A stretch of 9,155 nt of DNA from Rhodosalinus sp041685465 (GTDB taxonomy: Bacteria; Pseudomonadota; Alphaproteobacteria; Rhodobacterales; Rhodobacteraceae), in contig NZ_JAWLFS010000120.1 of the NCBI RefSeq assembly GCF_041685465.1, forward strand, positions 1-9,155, read 5' to 3'. Positions within the stretch are counted from its first letter, which is position 1. Each line of letters begins with the position of its first letter. Under the pieces are notes generated by a model, which saw only the letters and a list, made by a program, of their open reading frames with translations, did no database searches and was not told where the DNA came from. This document shows positions 1-6,059 of the stretch, piece by piece. The position numbers and the translations under genes were made by a program.

Positions 1-654
1 GAGTGCGACCTCACCGGCATGGATTTCGACGGGGCGCGGGCGCGCCCCGGCGCCATGCCGCTGCCGCCCTACATCGAGCGCCGCCGCGCCGCGGATGCGC
101 GGGACACCGAGGACTATCAGACCGTCTGGGCCCGCCGCCCCGGCGCGGTGGCCGCCCCGACGGCGAGCCTGCATTTCGACGAGGCGCTGCTCGACGCGCT
201 GCGCGCCGCGGAAATCGGCATGACCCACGTCACGCTGCACGTCGGCGCGGGCACCTTCCTGCCGGTGAAGGTGGACGACGTGACCGAGCATCGCATGCAC
301 GCCGAATGGGGCGAGGTGAGCGAAGAGGCGGCCGCCGAAATCGCCGGGACGCGCCGCGCGGGCGGGCGCATCATCCCGGTGGGCACGACCGCGCTGCGCC
401 TGCTGGAGACCGCGGGGCAGGGCGGCGAGGTGGTGGCATGGTCGGGCGACACGGACATCTTCATCTATCCGGGGTTCGAGTTCCGCGCGGCCGACGCGCT
501 GATGACCAATTTCCACCTGCCGAAATCCACGCTGATGATGCTCGTCGCGGCCTTCATGGGGACCGAGCGGATCCGGCGGATCTACGCTCACGCGATCACG
601 GAACGGTATCGCTTCTTCTCCTACGGCGACGCCTCGCTTCTGGTGCCGGAGTGA
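1..654 (+). CDS. queA: S-adenosylmethionine:tRNA ribosyltransferase-isomerase QueA, 3' part
   Basis: QueA transfers and isomerises the ribosyl group of S-adenosylmethionine onto 7-aminomethyl-7-deazaguanine at the tRNA wobble position, giving epoxyqueuosine in the queuosine pathway; it acts in the cytoplasm. The frame is open from base 1, so the gene starts before the window. The 217 codons seen cover roughly the last 60% of a family near 350 residues. Typical QueA motifs appear in order: PLPPYI, a YQTVWA segment, PTASLHF (usually PTAGLHF), HVGAGTFLPVK, GTTALRLLE, WSGDTDIFIYPGFEF, TNFHLPKSTLMML and YRFFSYGDASLL close to the TGA stop. The next gene lies 64 bases downstream on the same strand with no clear terminator between them. 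Family identification is very secure; only the N-terminal part is missing. Confidence 0.96.
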   Translation, partial: ECDLTGMDFDGARARPGAMPLPPYIERRRAADARDTEDYQTVWARRPGAVAAPTASLHFDEALLDALRAAEIGMTHVTLHVGAGTFLPVKVDDVTEHRMHAEWGEVSEEAAAEIAGTRRAGGRIIPVGTTALRLLETAGQGGEVVAWSGDTDIFIYPGFEFRAADALMTNFHLPKSTLMMLVAAFMGTERIRRIYAHAITERYRFFSYGDASLLVPE

Positions 655-718
655 CGCGCGCGGCCCGGCGCCTTTCGGCAAGACCGGCGCGGGCGGACCG
701 CGTGGAAACGGGGACACC

Positions 719-1990
719 ATGCTGAGCGTGCTCAACAGCGCCTGGGCGCTCCTGCTCGGGCTTCTTCTGCTGATGATCGGCAACGGCCTGCAGGGGACGC
801 TCCTCGGCGTGCGGGGCGAGATCGAGGGGTTCTCGGCCTTCGAGATGTCGATCGTGATGGCGGCCTATTTCGTGGGCTTCCTCGGCGGCTCGCGCATGGC
901 GCCGCGCATGATCGCGCGGGTGGGGCATGTGCGCGTCTTCTCGGCGCTGGCCTCCATGGTCTCGGCGGTGGTGATCCTCTTTCCGGTCTTCACCGACCCC
1001 TGGGCCTGGTCGGTGGGGCGGCTGATCATCGGCTTCTGCTTCTCGGGCGTCTACGTCACCGCCGAGAGCTGGCTCAACAACACGTCGACCAACGAGACGC
1101 GGGGCCAGACGCTCGCCATCTACGTCCTGGTGCAGATGATCGGGCTGATCCTCGGGCAGGCGCTTCTCGTGGTGGCGGACCCCTCGGGCTTCGTGCTCTT
1201 CGTGATCCCGGCGGTTCTGGTCTCCATCTCCTTCGCGCCGATCCTGCTGTCGGTGGCGCCGGCGCCGGCCTTCGGCACCGCCAAGCGGATGACGCTCGCG
1301 GAGCTCTACCGCGCCTCGCCCCTCGGCCTGATCGGGATGCTCCTTCTCGGCACGGTCTTCTCGGCGCAGTTCGGCATGTCGGCGGTCTACGGCGCCGCGG
1401 CGGGGCTTTCGGTGCGCGAGATCTCGGTCTTCGTGTCGGCCTTCTTCGTCGGCGCGCTGGTGCTGCAGTATCCGCTCGGCTGGCTGTCGGACCGGATGGA
1501 CCGCCGGGTGCTGATCCTCGGCCTGTCGGTCGTGGGCACGGCGGGCGCGGTGCTGGGCCTCATGCTCGGTGCCGCGCGGACCGAGTTCCTGCTGGCGGCG
1601 GCCTTCGCGATCGGCGCGGTGGCCAACCCGCTCTATTCGCTGCTCATCGCCTATACCAACGACTTCCTCGAGGCCGAGGACATGGCCGCCGCGTCGAGCG
1701 GGCTCGTCTTCGTCAACGGGGTCGGCGCCATCATCGGTCCGCTGGCGACGGGCTGGGGCATGCAGGTGGTCGGCCCGCCGGGGTTCTTCGCCACCATCGC
1801 GGGCTTCTTCGCGCTGCTGTCGATCTATGCCGCGTGGCGGATGACGCGCCGGCCGGCGCCGGCTGCCGAAGAAACGGGCAGCTACGCACCGCTCGGGCCG
1901 ACCGTGACCCCGGTCGCCGTCGAGTTCGCCCAGGAATACGCGATCGATACCGCGCTGGAGGAACAGGAAAATCCGGGAAGCGGCGCGTGA
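719..1990 (+). CDS. MFS transporter, YcaD-like
   Basis: Predicted 423-residue inner-membrane protein of the major facilitator superfamily. By eye it shows about 12 hydrophobic segments. A motif-A-like loop follows the second segment (SRMAPRMIARVGHVR, about residues 58-72), and a second appears at the start of the C-terminal half (LSDRMDRR, residues 256-263). The fourth segment region carries AESWLNNTSTNETRGQTLA (starting at residue 115), which I associate with the YcaD branch of MFS. The substrate cannot be told from sequence; YcaD-like members are mostly uncharacterised. The C-terminal ~45 residues are hydrophilic, acidic and probably cytoplasmic. The start is the ATG at 719, preceded by a modest GGGGA purine stretch; the hydrophobic segment begins within the first ten residues, which supports this start. 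It sits 64 bases after queA and 111 bases before the DUF924 gene, on the same strand. Confidence 0.9.
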   Translation: MLSVLNSAWALLLGLLLLMIGNGLQGTLLGVRGEIEGFSAFEMSIVMAAYFVGFLGGSRMAPRMIARVGHVRVFSALASMVSAVVILFPVFTDPWAWSVGRLIIGFCFSGVYVTAESWLNNTSTNETRGQTLAIYVLVQMIGLILGQALLVVADPSGFVLFVIPAVLVSISFAPILLSVAPAPAFGTAKRMTLAELYRASPLGLIGMLLLGTVFSAQFGMSAVYGAAAGLSVREISVFVSAFFVGALVLQYPLGWLSDRMDRRVLILGLSVVGTAGAVLGLMLGAARTEFLLAAAFAIGAVANPLYSLLIAYTNDFLEAEDMAAASSGLVFVNGVGAIIGPLATGWGMQVVGPPGFFATIAGFFALLSIYAAWRMTRRPAPAAEETGSYAPLGPTVTPVAVEFAQEYAIDTALEEQENPGSGA

Positions 1991-2031
1991 GGCGCGCGTC
2001 AGGGCTGTTGCAATTCGTGAAAGACGAGCGC

Positions 2032-2060
2032 TTGAGCCGCGGCGGATGCGGGTCTTTACT
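2032..2060 (+). promoter_or_regulatory. Weak candidate promoter for the DUF924 gene
   Basis: A TTGAGC hexamer (2032-2037) and a TTTACT hexamer (2055-2060) are 17 bases apart, each matching the sigma-70 consensus at 4 of 6 positions. They lie upstream of the DUF924 gene in a locally less GC-rich stretch. Such matches arise by chance and no other support is visible. Confidence 0.22.
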
Positions 2061-2063
2061 GGT

Positions 2064-2092
2064 CCTTGTGTAAAAATTGTCTCGACACAAGG
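2064..2092 (+). promoter_or_regulatory. Hairpin overlapping the ribosome-binding site of the DUF924 gene
   Basis: CCTTGTGT (2064-2071) and ACACAAGG (2085-2092) are perfect 8-base inverted arms with a 13-base A-rich loop. The right arm contains the first four bases of the Shine-Dalgarno sequence AAGGGAG (2089-2095) of the ATG at 2102. In mRNA the stem could mask the ribosome-binding site. The pairing is seen directly; any regulatory role is inferred. Confidence 0.45.
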
Positions 2093-2101
2093 GAGTACGG
2101 G

Positions 2102-2686
2102 ATGACCGGCGCGGAGGAGGTCCTGAGTTTCTGGCTCGACGAGGTCGGGCCGGACGGATGGTACAAGGTCGACCCCGGCCTCGACGCCCGCATCCGCGAG
2201 CGCTTTCTGGGCATGTGGGAGGGCGCGGCGGAGGGCCGCTTCGCGCTCTGGCTCACCTACCCCTCGGGCGCGCTGGCCTACATCATCCTCACCGACCAGT
2301 TCCCGCGCAACATGTTCCGCGGGACGCCGCGCGCCTTCGAGACCGACGTGGCTGCGCTCGCGGCGGCAAAATCGGCAATCCAGCGCGGCTGGGACCTGCG
2401 GATCGACGAGCCGGCGCGGCAGTTCTTCTACCTGCCGCTCATGCACTCGGAGAACCTCTGCGATCAGGACCGCTCGGTGCGCCTCATCTGCGAGCGGATG
2501 CCGGAGTCGGGCGCCGATAACCTGATCCATGCGCGCGCCCACCGCGAGGTGATCCGCCGCTTCGGCCGTTTCCCCTACCGCAACGCGGCGCTGGGCCGCG
2601 CGGACACGACGCCCGAGAAGAGCTTCCTCGATGGCGGCGGTTACGGCGCCGTGGTCCGCGGCATGGAAGAGGTCGCGGCGGCCTGA
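2102..2686 (+). CDS. DUF924 family protein
   Basis: 194-residue soluble protein of the DUF924 family, whose biochemical function is unknown to me; members are predicted all-helical with a TPR-like fold. Family signatures seen: VLSFWLDEVGPDGWY near the N-terminus (7-21), TDQFPRNMFRGT (64-75), FFYLPLMHSE (108-117) and HREVIRRFGRFPYRNAALGR (147-166). Length is normal for the family and the gene looks intact. The ATG at 2102 is chosen because AAGGGAG (2089-2095) lies six bases upstream. An in-frame TTG at 2066 has no such site and would place the hairpin described above inside the coding region. It lies between the MFS gene and lpd on the same strand, 74 bases before lpd. This arrangement does not by itself reveal a function. 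Confidence 0.9.
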   Translation: MTGAEEVLSFWLDEVGPDGWYKVDPGLDARIRERFLGMWEGAAEGRFALWLTYPSGALAYIILTDQFPRNMFRGTPRAFETDVAALAAAKSAIQRGWDLRIDEPARQFFYLPLMHSENLCDQDRSVRLICERMPESGADNLIHARAHREVIRRFGRFPYRNAALGRADTTPEKSFLDGGGYGAVVRGMEEVAAA

Positions 2687-2703
2687 GCGACCGGCACGCC
2701 ATT

Positions 2704-2716
2704 GTCCCCGAGGGAC
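2704..2716 (+). terminator. Small hairpin after the DUF924 gene, possible weak terminator
   Basis: GTCCC (2704-2708), loop CGA and GGGAC (2712-2716) form a 5-bp stem, followed by GTTTCG. The stem is short and the T-run is only three bases, so this would be a weak or partial terminator 18 bases past the DUF924 stop. Confidence 0.2.
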
Positions 2717-2729
2717 GTTTCGCATAGCG

Positions 2730-2754
2730 TTCTGCCGCGAAGTACGCGGCAGGA
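2730..2754 (+). promoter_or_regulatory. Hairpin covering the ribosome-binding site of lpd
   Basis: TTCTGCCGCG (2730-2739) pairs with CGCGGCAGGA (2745-2754) around the loop AAGTA: ten base pairs, one of them a G-U wobble. The right arm takes in the first four bases of the lpd Shine-Dalgarno sequence AGGAGG (2751-2756), and the ATG follows four bases later. In mRNA this would bury most of the ribosome-binding site. The structure is read directly from sequence; translational control is an inference. Confidence 0.5.
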
Positions 2755-2760
2755 GGCGAC

Positions 2761-4354
2761 ATGGCGAGCAGGTCTTTCGATGTCATCGTGATCGGCGCGG
2801 GGCCGGGGGGCTACGTCTGTGCCATCCGCGCCGCGCAGCTCGGCCTCTCGGTCGCCATCGTCGAGCGCGAGCACATGGGCGGCATCTGCCTCAACTGGGG
2901 CTGCATCCCGACGAAGGCGCTGCTGCGCACCTCCGAACTCTACCACCAGATGCACCGCGCGGGCGACTTCGGCCTCGCGGCTGAGGGTATCAGCTTCGAC
3001 TTCGACAAGGTGATCGACCGCTCGCGCAAGGTCGCGGGGCAACTCGCGTCCGGTGTCGACCACCTGATGAAGAAGAACAGGGTGACCGTCGTGCGCGGCG
3101 CCGGGCGTCTTGCGGGCGAGGGCCGCGTCGCCGTGACCACAGAGACGGGCGAGGAGGTGCTGGAGGCCCCGCACGTCGTGATCGCCACCGGCGCCCGCGC
3201 CCGTGAACTGCCGGGTCTCGAGGCCGACGGCACGCGCGTCTGGACCTATCGCCACGCGCTGAAGCCGCCGCACATGCCGGACCGCCTGCTGGTCATCGGG
3301 TCGGGTGCGATCGGCGTGGAGTTCGCGAGCTTCTATCACACGATGGGCGCGCAGGCGACGGTGGTCGAGGTGCAGGACCGCGTGCTGCCCGTCGAGGACG
3401 CGGAGATCAGCGCCTTCGCGCGCAAGGCCTTCGAGAAGCAGGGAATGGAGATCCGCACCGGCGCCACGGTCAAGAAACTCGAGCGCCATGCCGACCGGGT
3501 CACCNNNNNNNNNNNNNNNNNNNNNNNNNNNNNNNNNNNNNNNNNNNNNNNNNNNNNNNNNNNNNNNNNNNNNNNNNNNNNNNNNNNNNNNNNNNNNNNN
3601 NNNNATCAGCGCCTTCGCGCGCAAGGCCTTCGAGAAGCAGGGAATGGAGATCCGCACCGGCGCCACGGTCAAGAAACTCGAGCGCCATGCCGACCGGGTC
3701 ACCGCGCACATCGAGCAGGGCGGCAAGACCGAGGCGCGCGATTTCGACACCGTGATCTCCGCCGTCGGCATCACGGGCAACACCGAGGGCCTCGGCCTCG
3801 AGGAGGCCGGCGTGACCGTGGAGCGCGGGCAGGTGAAGGTGGACGCCATGGGGCGGACGGGCGTGCCGGGGCTCTATGCCATCGGCGACATCGCCGGCGC
3901 GCCCTGGCTCGCGCACAAGGCCAGCCACGAGGGCGTTACCCTCGCCGAACTGATCGCGGGGGACGACCCGCACCCCGTCACGCCCGATCAGATTGCCGGC
4001 TGCACCTACTGCCACCCGCAGGTGGCCTCCATCGGTCTCACCGAGGCGCAGGCGACGGAGCAGGGCCGCGACATCCGCGTCGGCCGCTTTCCCTTCATCG
4101 GCAACGGCAAGGCCATCGCGCTCGGCGAGCCGGAGGGGCTGGTCAAGACGATCTTCGACGCCGACACCGGCGAACTTCTCGGCGCGCACATGGTGGGCGC
4201 CGAGGTGACCGAGCTCATCCAGGGCTACGTCGTCGGCCGCACGCTGGAGACGACCGAGGCCGAGCTCATGCAGACCGTCTTCCCGCATCCGACGCTGAGC
4301 GAGACGATGCACGAGTCGGTGCTCGCGGCGCACGACCGGGCGCTGCATTACTGA
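2761..4354 (+). CDS. lpd: Dihydrolipoyl dehydrogenase (E3), interrupted by an assembly gap
   Basis: FAD-dependent E3 subunit that re-oxidises the dihydrolipoyl groups of 2-oxoacid dehydrogenase complexes with NAD+, in the cytoplasm. Residues 1-248 are encoded by 2761-3504. Then come 100 Ns and an exact 99-bp repeat of the preceding sequence, and coding resumes in another frame. Joining 2761-3504 to 3704-4354 restores one continuous frame of 464 residues, the usual E3 length. Seen in order: FAD-binding GAGPGG (12-17); redox disulfide GGICLNWGC with Cys43 and Cys48; NAD-binding GSGAIGVE (180-187); second FAD contact GDIAGA with Asp310; and the dimer-interface catalytic motif HPTLSE with His443 and Glu448. 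All catalytic residues are present, so I treat the gene as functional. AGGAGG lies four bases before the ATG. No E1 or E2 gene is in the window, so the complex it serves (pyruvate, 2-oxoglutarate or branched-chain) is not shown. Confidence 0.95.
3406..3504 (+). repeat. 99-bp direct repeat at gap edge, left copy
   Basis: Identical by eye to 3605-3703. It is lpd coding sequence running exactly to the first N. Two contig ends sharing an exact 99-bp overlap on either side of a placeholder gap is what a k-mer assembler leaves when a scaffolder does not merge the ends. Confidence 0.95.
3505..3604. other. Assembly gap, 100 Ns
   Basis: Exactly 100 unknown bases, a conventional placeholder for a scaffold gap of unknown size. 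Because the 99-bp sequences on both sides are identical and the protein is complete when one copy and the Ns are dropped, the true gap is most likely zero, with the contigs overlapping. Confidence 0.98.
3605..3703 (+). repeat. 99-bp direct repeat at gap edge, right copy
   Basis: Identical to 3406-3504 and starting at the first base after the Ns. Gap plus repeat add 199 bases, which is not a multiple of three and explains the apparent frameshift in lpd. Best read as a duplicated contig end and not a real tandem duplication. Confidence 0.95.
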
Positions 4355-4362
4355 GGGCGCGT

Positions 4363-4385
4363 GAGGGGGGCTGTCTGCCCCCCTC
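4363..4385. terminator. Strong GC hairpin after lpd, candidate terminator
   Basis: GAGGGGGGC (4363-4371), loop TGTCT and GCCCCCCTC (4377-4385) form a perfect 9-bp stem starting eight bases after the lpd stop, between convergent genes. No T-run follows it directly, so it is not a textbook intrinsic terminator. Position and strength still make it the best candidate end of the lpd transcript. Confidence 0.55.
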
Positions 4386-4437
4386 GGCCCTGCCGGGCCT
4401 CACCCCCCGAGGATATTTCGACCCAAGAAGAAGGGCG
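4382..4437. repeat. Nested hairpins plus GAGGATATTT / AAGAAGAAG element
   Basis: CCTCGG (4382-4387) pairs with CCGAGG (4407-4412), enclosing a smaller stem GGCCC/GGGCC (4386-4390 and 4395-4399). It is followed by ATATTTCG and then CAAGAAGAAG. From memory, sequences of the form CCCCGAGGATATTT followed by an AAGAAG stretch recur in intergenic regions of Rhodobacterales; I cannot count copies here. It may act as a bidirectional terminator or an interspersed repeat in the 95-bp gap between lpd and the DsrE-family gene. Confidence 0.4.
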
Positions 4438-4449
4438 GGGCGCGGTGGC

Positions 4450-4884
4450 TCAGAAGGACCAGACCGCCGCGTCGTCGGCGAGCAGCGCGTCGGCCATCGC
4501 CGGGGGCTCGGCGACGCTCACGCCGTCCATCAGCACCTCCGGCCCTTCGCCGAGCCCGGGCAGGTAGATCGCGCAGACCTCCGCCGTGGCGCCGTTCTCG
4601 ATCGCGGCCTTGAGGAGGCCCTGCGGGCTCATGTCGCGCGGCGGCTGCGGCGCGGTCACGCTCTCGGGCGCGTCGGTGAGCGCCATGTCGCCCGCCGGGC
4701 CGCAGAGCAGGATATGCGCGTTCACGCCCTTCTCGACGGCCTGCATGGTCAGCACCATGCTCATCAACTGGGTCTGCGGCTCCGCCGCGGTGACCACGGT
4801 CACCAGGTTCTCTTCCATGTCTGCGGCGGCCGGGGCGGCGAGCGCGGTGGCGGCCGCCAGCGCGGCGATGGTCTTGCGGATCAT
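4450..4884 (-). CDS. Exported DsrE-family small protein
   Basis: 144-residue protein with a clear Sec-type signal peptide: MIRK, then an alanine-rich hydrophobic stretch and a likely cleavage after Ala-Ala-Ala near residue 21. The mature part has a DsrE/F-like alpha/beta pattern: a strand (NLVTVVTAAE), a helix rich in Gln/Met, and a second strand ending in LLCGPAGD with Cys61. A further Cys104 sits in AEVCAIYLPG. DsrE-family proteins often handle sulfur on a conserved Cys; whether this one does is unproven, and its periplasmic location sets it apart from the cytoplasmic DsrEFH sulfur carriers. The start at 4884 is chosen because AGAGGAG (4890-4896 on the complement) lies five bases upstream and because the signal peptide begins there. 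A longer reading from 5013 adds a non-secretory, Arg-rich stretch and is unlikely. Convergent with lpd. Confidence 0.75.
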   Translation of the reverse strand: MIRKTIAALAAATALAAPAAADMEENLVTVVTAAEPQTQLMSMVLTMQAVEKGVNAHILLCGPAGDMALTDAPESVTAPQPPRDMSPQGLLKAAIENGATAEVCAIYLPGLGEGPEVLMDGVSVAEPPAMADALLADDAAVWSF

Positions 4885-4917
4885 GTCGACTCCTCTCGGG
4901 TCATGCGCGTTTCCACG

Positions 4918-4965
4918 TCGCACCCTATAGATATATTTGAGATTTGGAATACGATATCCTGTCGC
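4918..4965 (-). promoter_or_regulatory. AT-rich island, candidate promoter of the DsrE-family gene
   Basis: A conspicuous AT-rich patch in otherwise about 70% GC DNA, holding TATAGATATATTTGAGATTTGG and GATATC, lies 35-80 bases upstream of the DsrE-family start. Several TATA-like hexamers occur on the complementary strand, but no good -35 partner at 16-18 bases. The composition suggests a promoter or regulator site; no exact hexamers can be assigned. Confidence 0.4.
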
Positions 4966-5001
4966 AGGGGGGCGGCTTCGATTGCCCCGAAATCTCCCGT
5001 G

Positions 5002-5025
5002 GCGCGAGGGCAACGCCCTCTGCGC
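5002..5025. terminator. Hairpin downstream of the one-carbon gene cluster
   Basis: GAGGGC (5006-5011), loop AAC and GCCCTC (5015-5020) form a 6-bp stem. It extends with outer GCGC arms (5002-5005 and 5022-5025) across one bulged base. It lies 50 bases past the stop of the - strand methyltransferase and could end that transcript, although no T-run follows on that strand. Confidence 0.35.
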
Positions 5026-5074
5026 GCGCCCGGGCCGCCGGGGCGGGATGGGATCCTGCGGCCGCCTGCCGGGC

Positions 5075-6043
5075 TCAGGCGCTGCGCCGGCGTCCGCCGC
5101 GCCGCCCGCCGCGGCCGCCGCCCGCGGCCTGCGCCGCGCGCGCCGCCTCGGGGAAGGGCGTGCCCGCCTCCACCGCGTCGAGCACCCTGGCGAAGCGGAT
5201 CCACTCGGCGCCGTTCGGGTCGTTGTTCATCAGGAAGTTGGCGGCCTTGATCGCCTCCATCTCGACCTGGCGGATCGGGTTCATGATCGCGCTCGTCATG
5301 CCGGCGGTGATCGCCATCGGCAGGAAGGCCGCGTTGATCCCGTGCCGGTGGGGCAGGCCGAAGGAGATGTTGGAGGCCCCGCAGGTGGTGTTGACGCCGA
5401 GTTCCTCGCGGAGGCGGCGCACCAGCGTGAAGACCTGCCGCCCGGCCGTCGCCATCGCGCCCACGGGCATCACCAGCGGATCGACCACGATGTCGTGCGC
5501 CGGGATGCCGTGGTCGGCCGCGCGCTCGACGATCTTCCGGGCCACCGCGAAGCGCACCTCCGGGTCCTCGCTGATGCCGGTGTCGTCGTTGGAGATCGCC
5601 ACCACCGGCACGTCGTACTTGCGCACCAGCGGCAGGATCGCCTCGAGCCGCTCCTCCTCGCCGGTGACGGAGTTCACGAGCGGGCGGCCCTCGGCCACCG
5701 CGAGCCCGGTCTCGAGCGCGGCCGGCACCGAGCTGTCGATGCAGAGCGGCACGTCCACGAGCCCCTGCACCAGCTCGATCATGCGCCGCATCAGCGGCGG
5801 CTCGGTCTCGTTCGGGTTCGGGTTGGAATTGTAGACGACGCCCGCGTTCACGTCGAGCACCATCGCCCCGCAGGCGACCTGCTCCAGCGCGTCCGTCTCG
5901 ACGGTGGAGAAGTCGCCCGCCTCCAGCTCGGCGGCGAGCTTCTTGCGGCCCGTGGGATTGATGCGTTCGCCGATCACGCAGAAGGGGGCGTCGAAGCCGA
6001 TGGTGACGGTCTTCGACTTCGAGGCGACGAGGGTGCGGGTCAT
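5075..6043 (-). CDS. Methyltetrahydrofolate-binding (pterin-binding) methyltransferase
   Basis: 322-residue cytoplasmic protein of the pterin-binding family (DHPS / methyltetrahydrofolate:corrinoid methyltransferase, as in the folate domain of MetH). It should take the methyl group of 5-methyl-THF and pass it to a cobalamin protein, or run the reverse. Family signatures: IGERINPTGRKK (24-35), LDVNAG (63-68), CIDSS (101-105), LVNSVTGEE (122-130), VDPLVMPVG (187-195) and GASNISFGLP (222-231). It has no B12-binding or homocysteine domain, so partners must be encoded elsewhere. The last ~17 residues are an unusual Gly/Arg-rich basic tail (GGGRGGRRGGRRR). From memory, marine roseobacters use a protein of this type as one part of a split methionine synthase; a role in methylamine or betaine demethylation is the alternative. 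The ATG at 6043 has AAAGGA five bases upstream (6049-6054) and lies 16 bases after the metF stop. Confidence 0.85.
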   Translation of the reverse strand: MTRTLVASKSKTVTIGFDAPFCVIGERINPTGRKKLAAELEAGDFSTVETDALEQVACGAMVLDVNAGVVYNSNPNPNETEPPLMRRMIELVQGLVDVPLCIDSSVPAALETGLAVAEGRPLVNSVTGEEERLEAILPLVRKYDVPVVAISNDDTGISEDPEVRFAVARKIVERAADHGIPAHDIVVDPLVMPVGAMATAGRQVFTLVRRLREELGVNTTCGASNISFGLPHRHGINAAFLPMAITAGMTSAIMNPIRQVEMEAIKAANFLMNNDPNGAEWIRFARVLDAVEAGTPFPEAARAAQAAGGGRGGRRGGRRRSA

Positions 6044-6059
6044 GTCGGTCCTTTCAGGG

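Noticed and set aside
2066..2101. Upstream TTG start for the DUF924 protein
   Set aside because: No ribosome-binding site before it; the added 12 residues are not family-like, and the ATG at 2102 has a good Shine-Dalgarno sequence.
596..2725. 709-codon open frame on the - strand across the MFS and DUF924 genes
   Set aside because: Arg/Glu/His/Asp-rich composition typical of the antisense of high-GC genes, with no family motif; the + strand genes beneath it are clear.
3406..3703. A true tandem duplication or frameshift pseudogene in lpd
   Set aside because: Exact identity over 99 bp, exact abutment to a 100-N placeholder and perfect in-frame repair all point to assembly.
2641..4348. Long - strand frames opposite lpd
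   Set aside because: Antisense shadows of lpd, interrupted by the N gap, with no recognisable domain and no ribosome-binding site.
2761..5250. A very long + strand frame running through the N gap past the lpd stop
   Set aside because: It exists only because the gap and duplicated 99 bp shift the frame by one. After the gap its protein is Arg/Gly/His-rich shadow sequence, while the true lpd continues in another frame.
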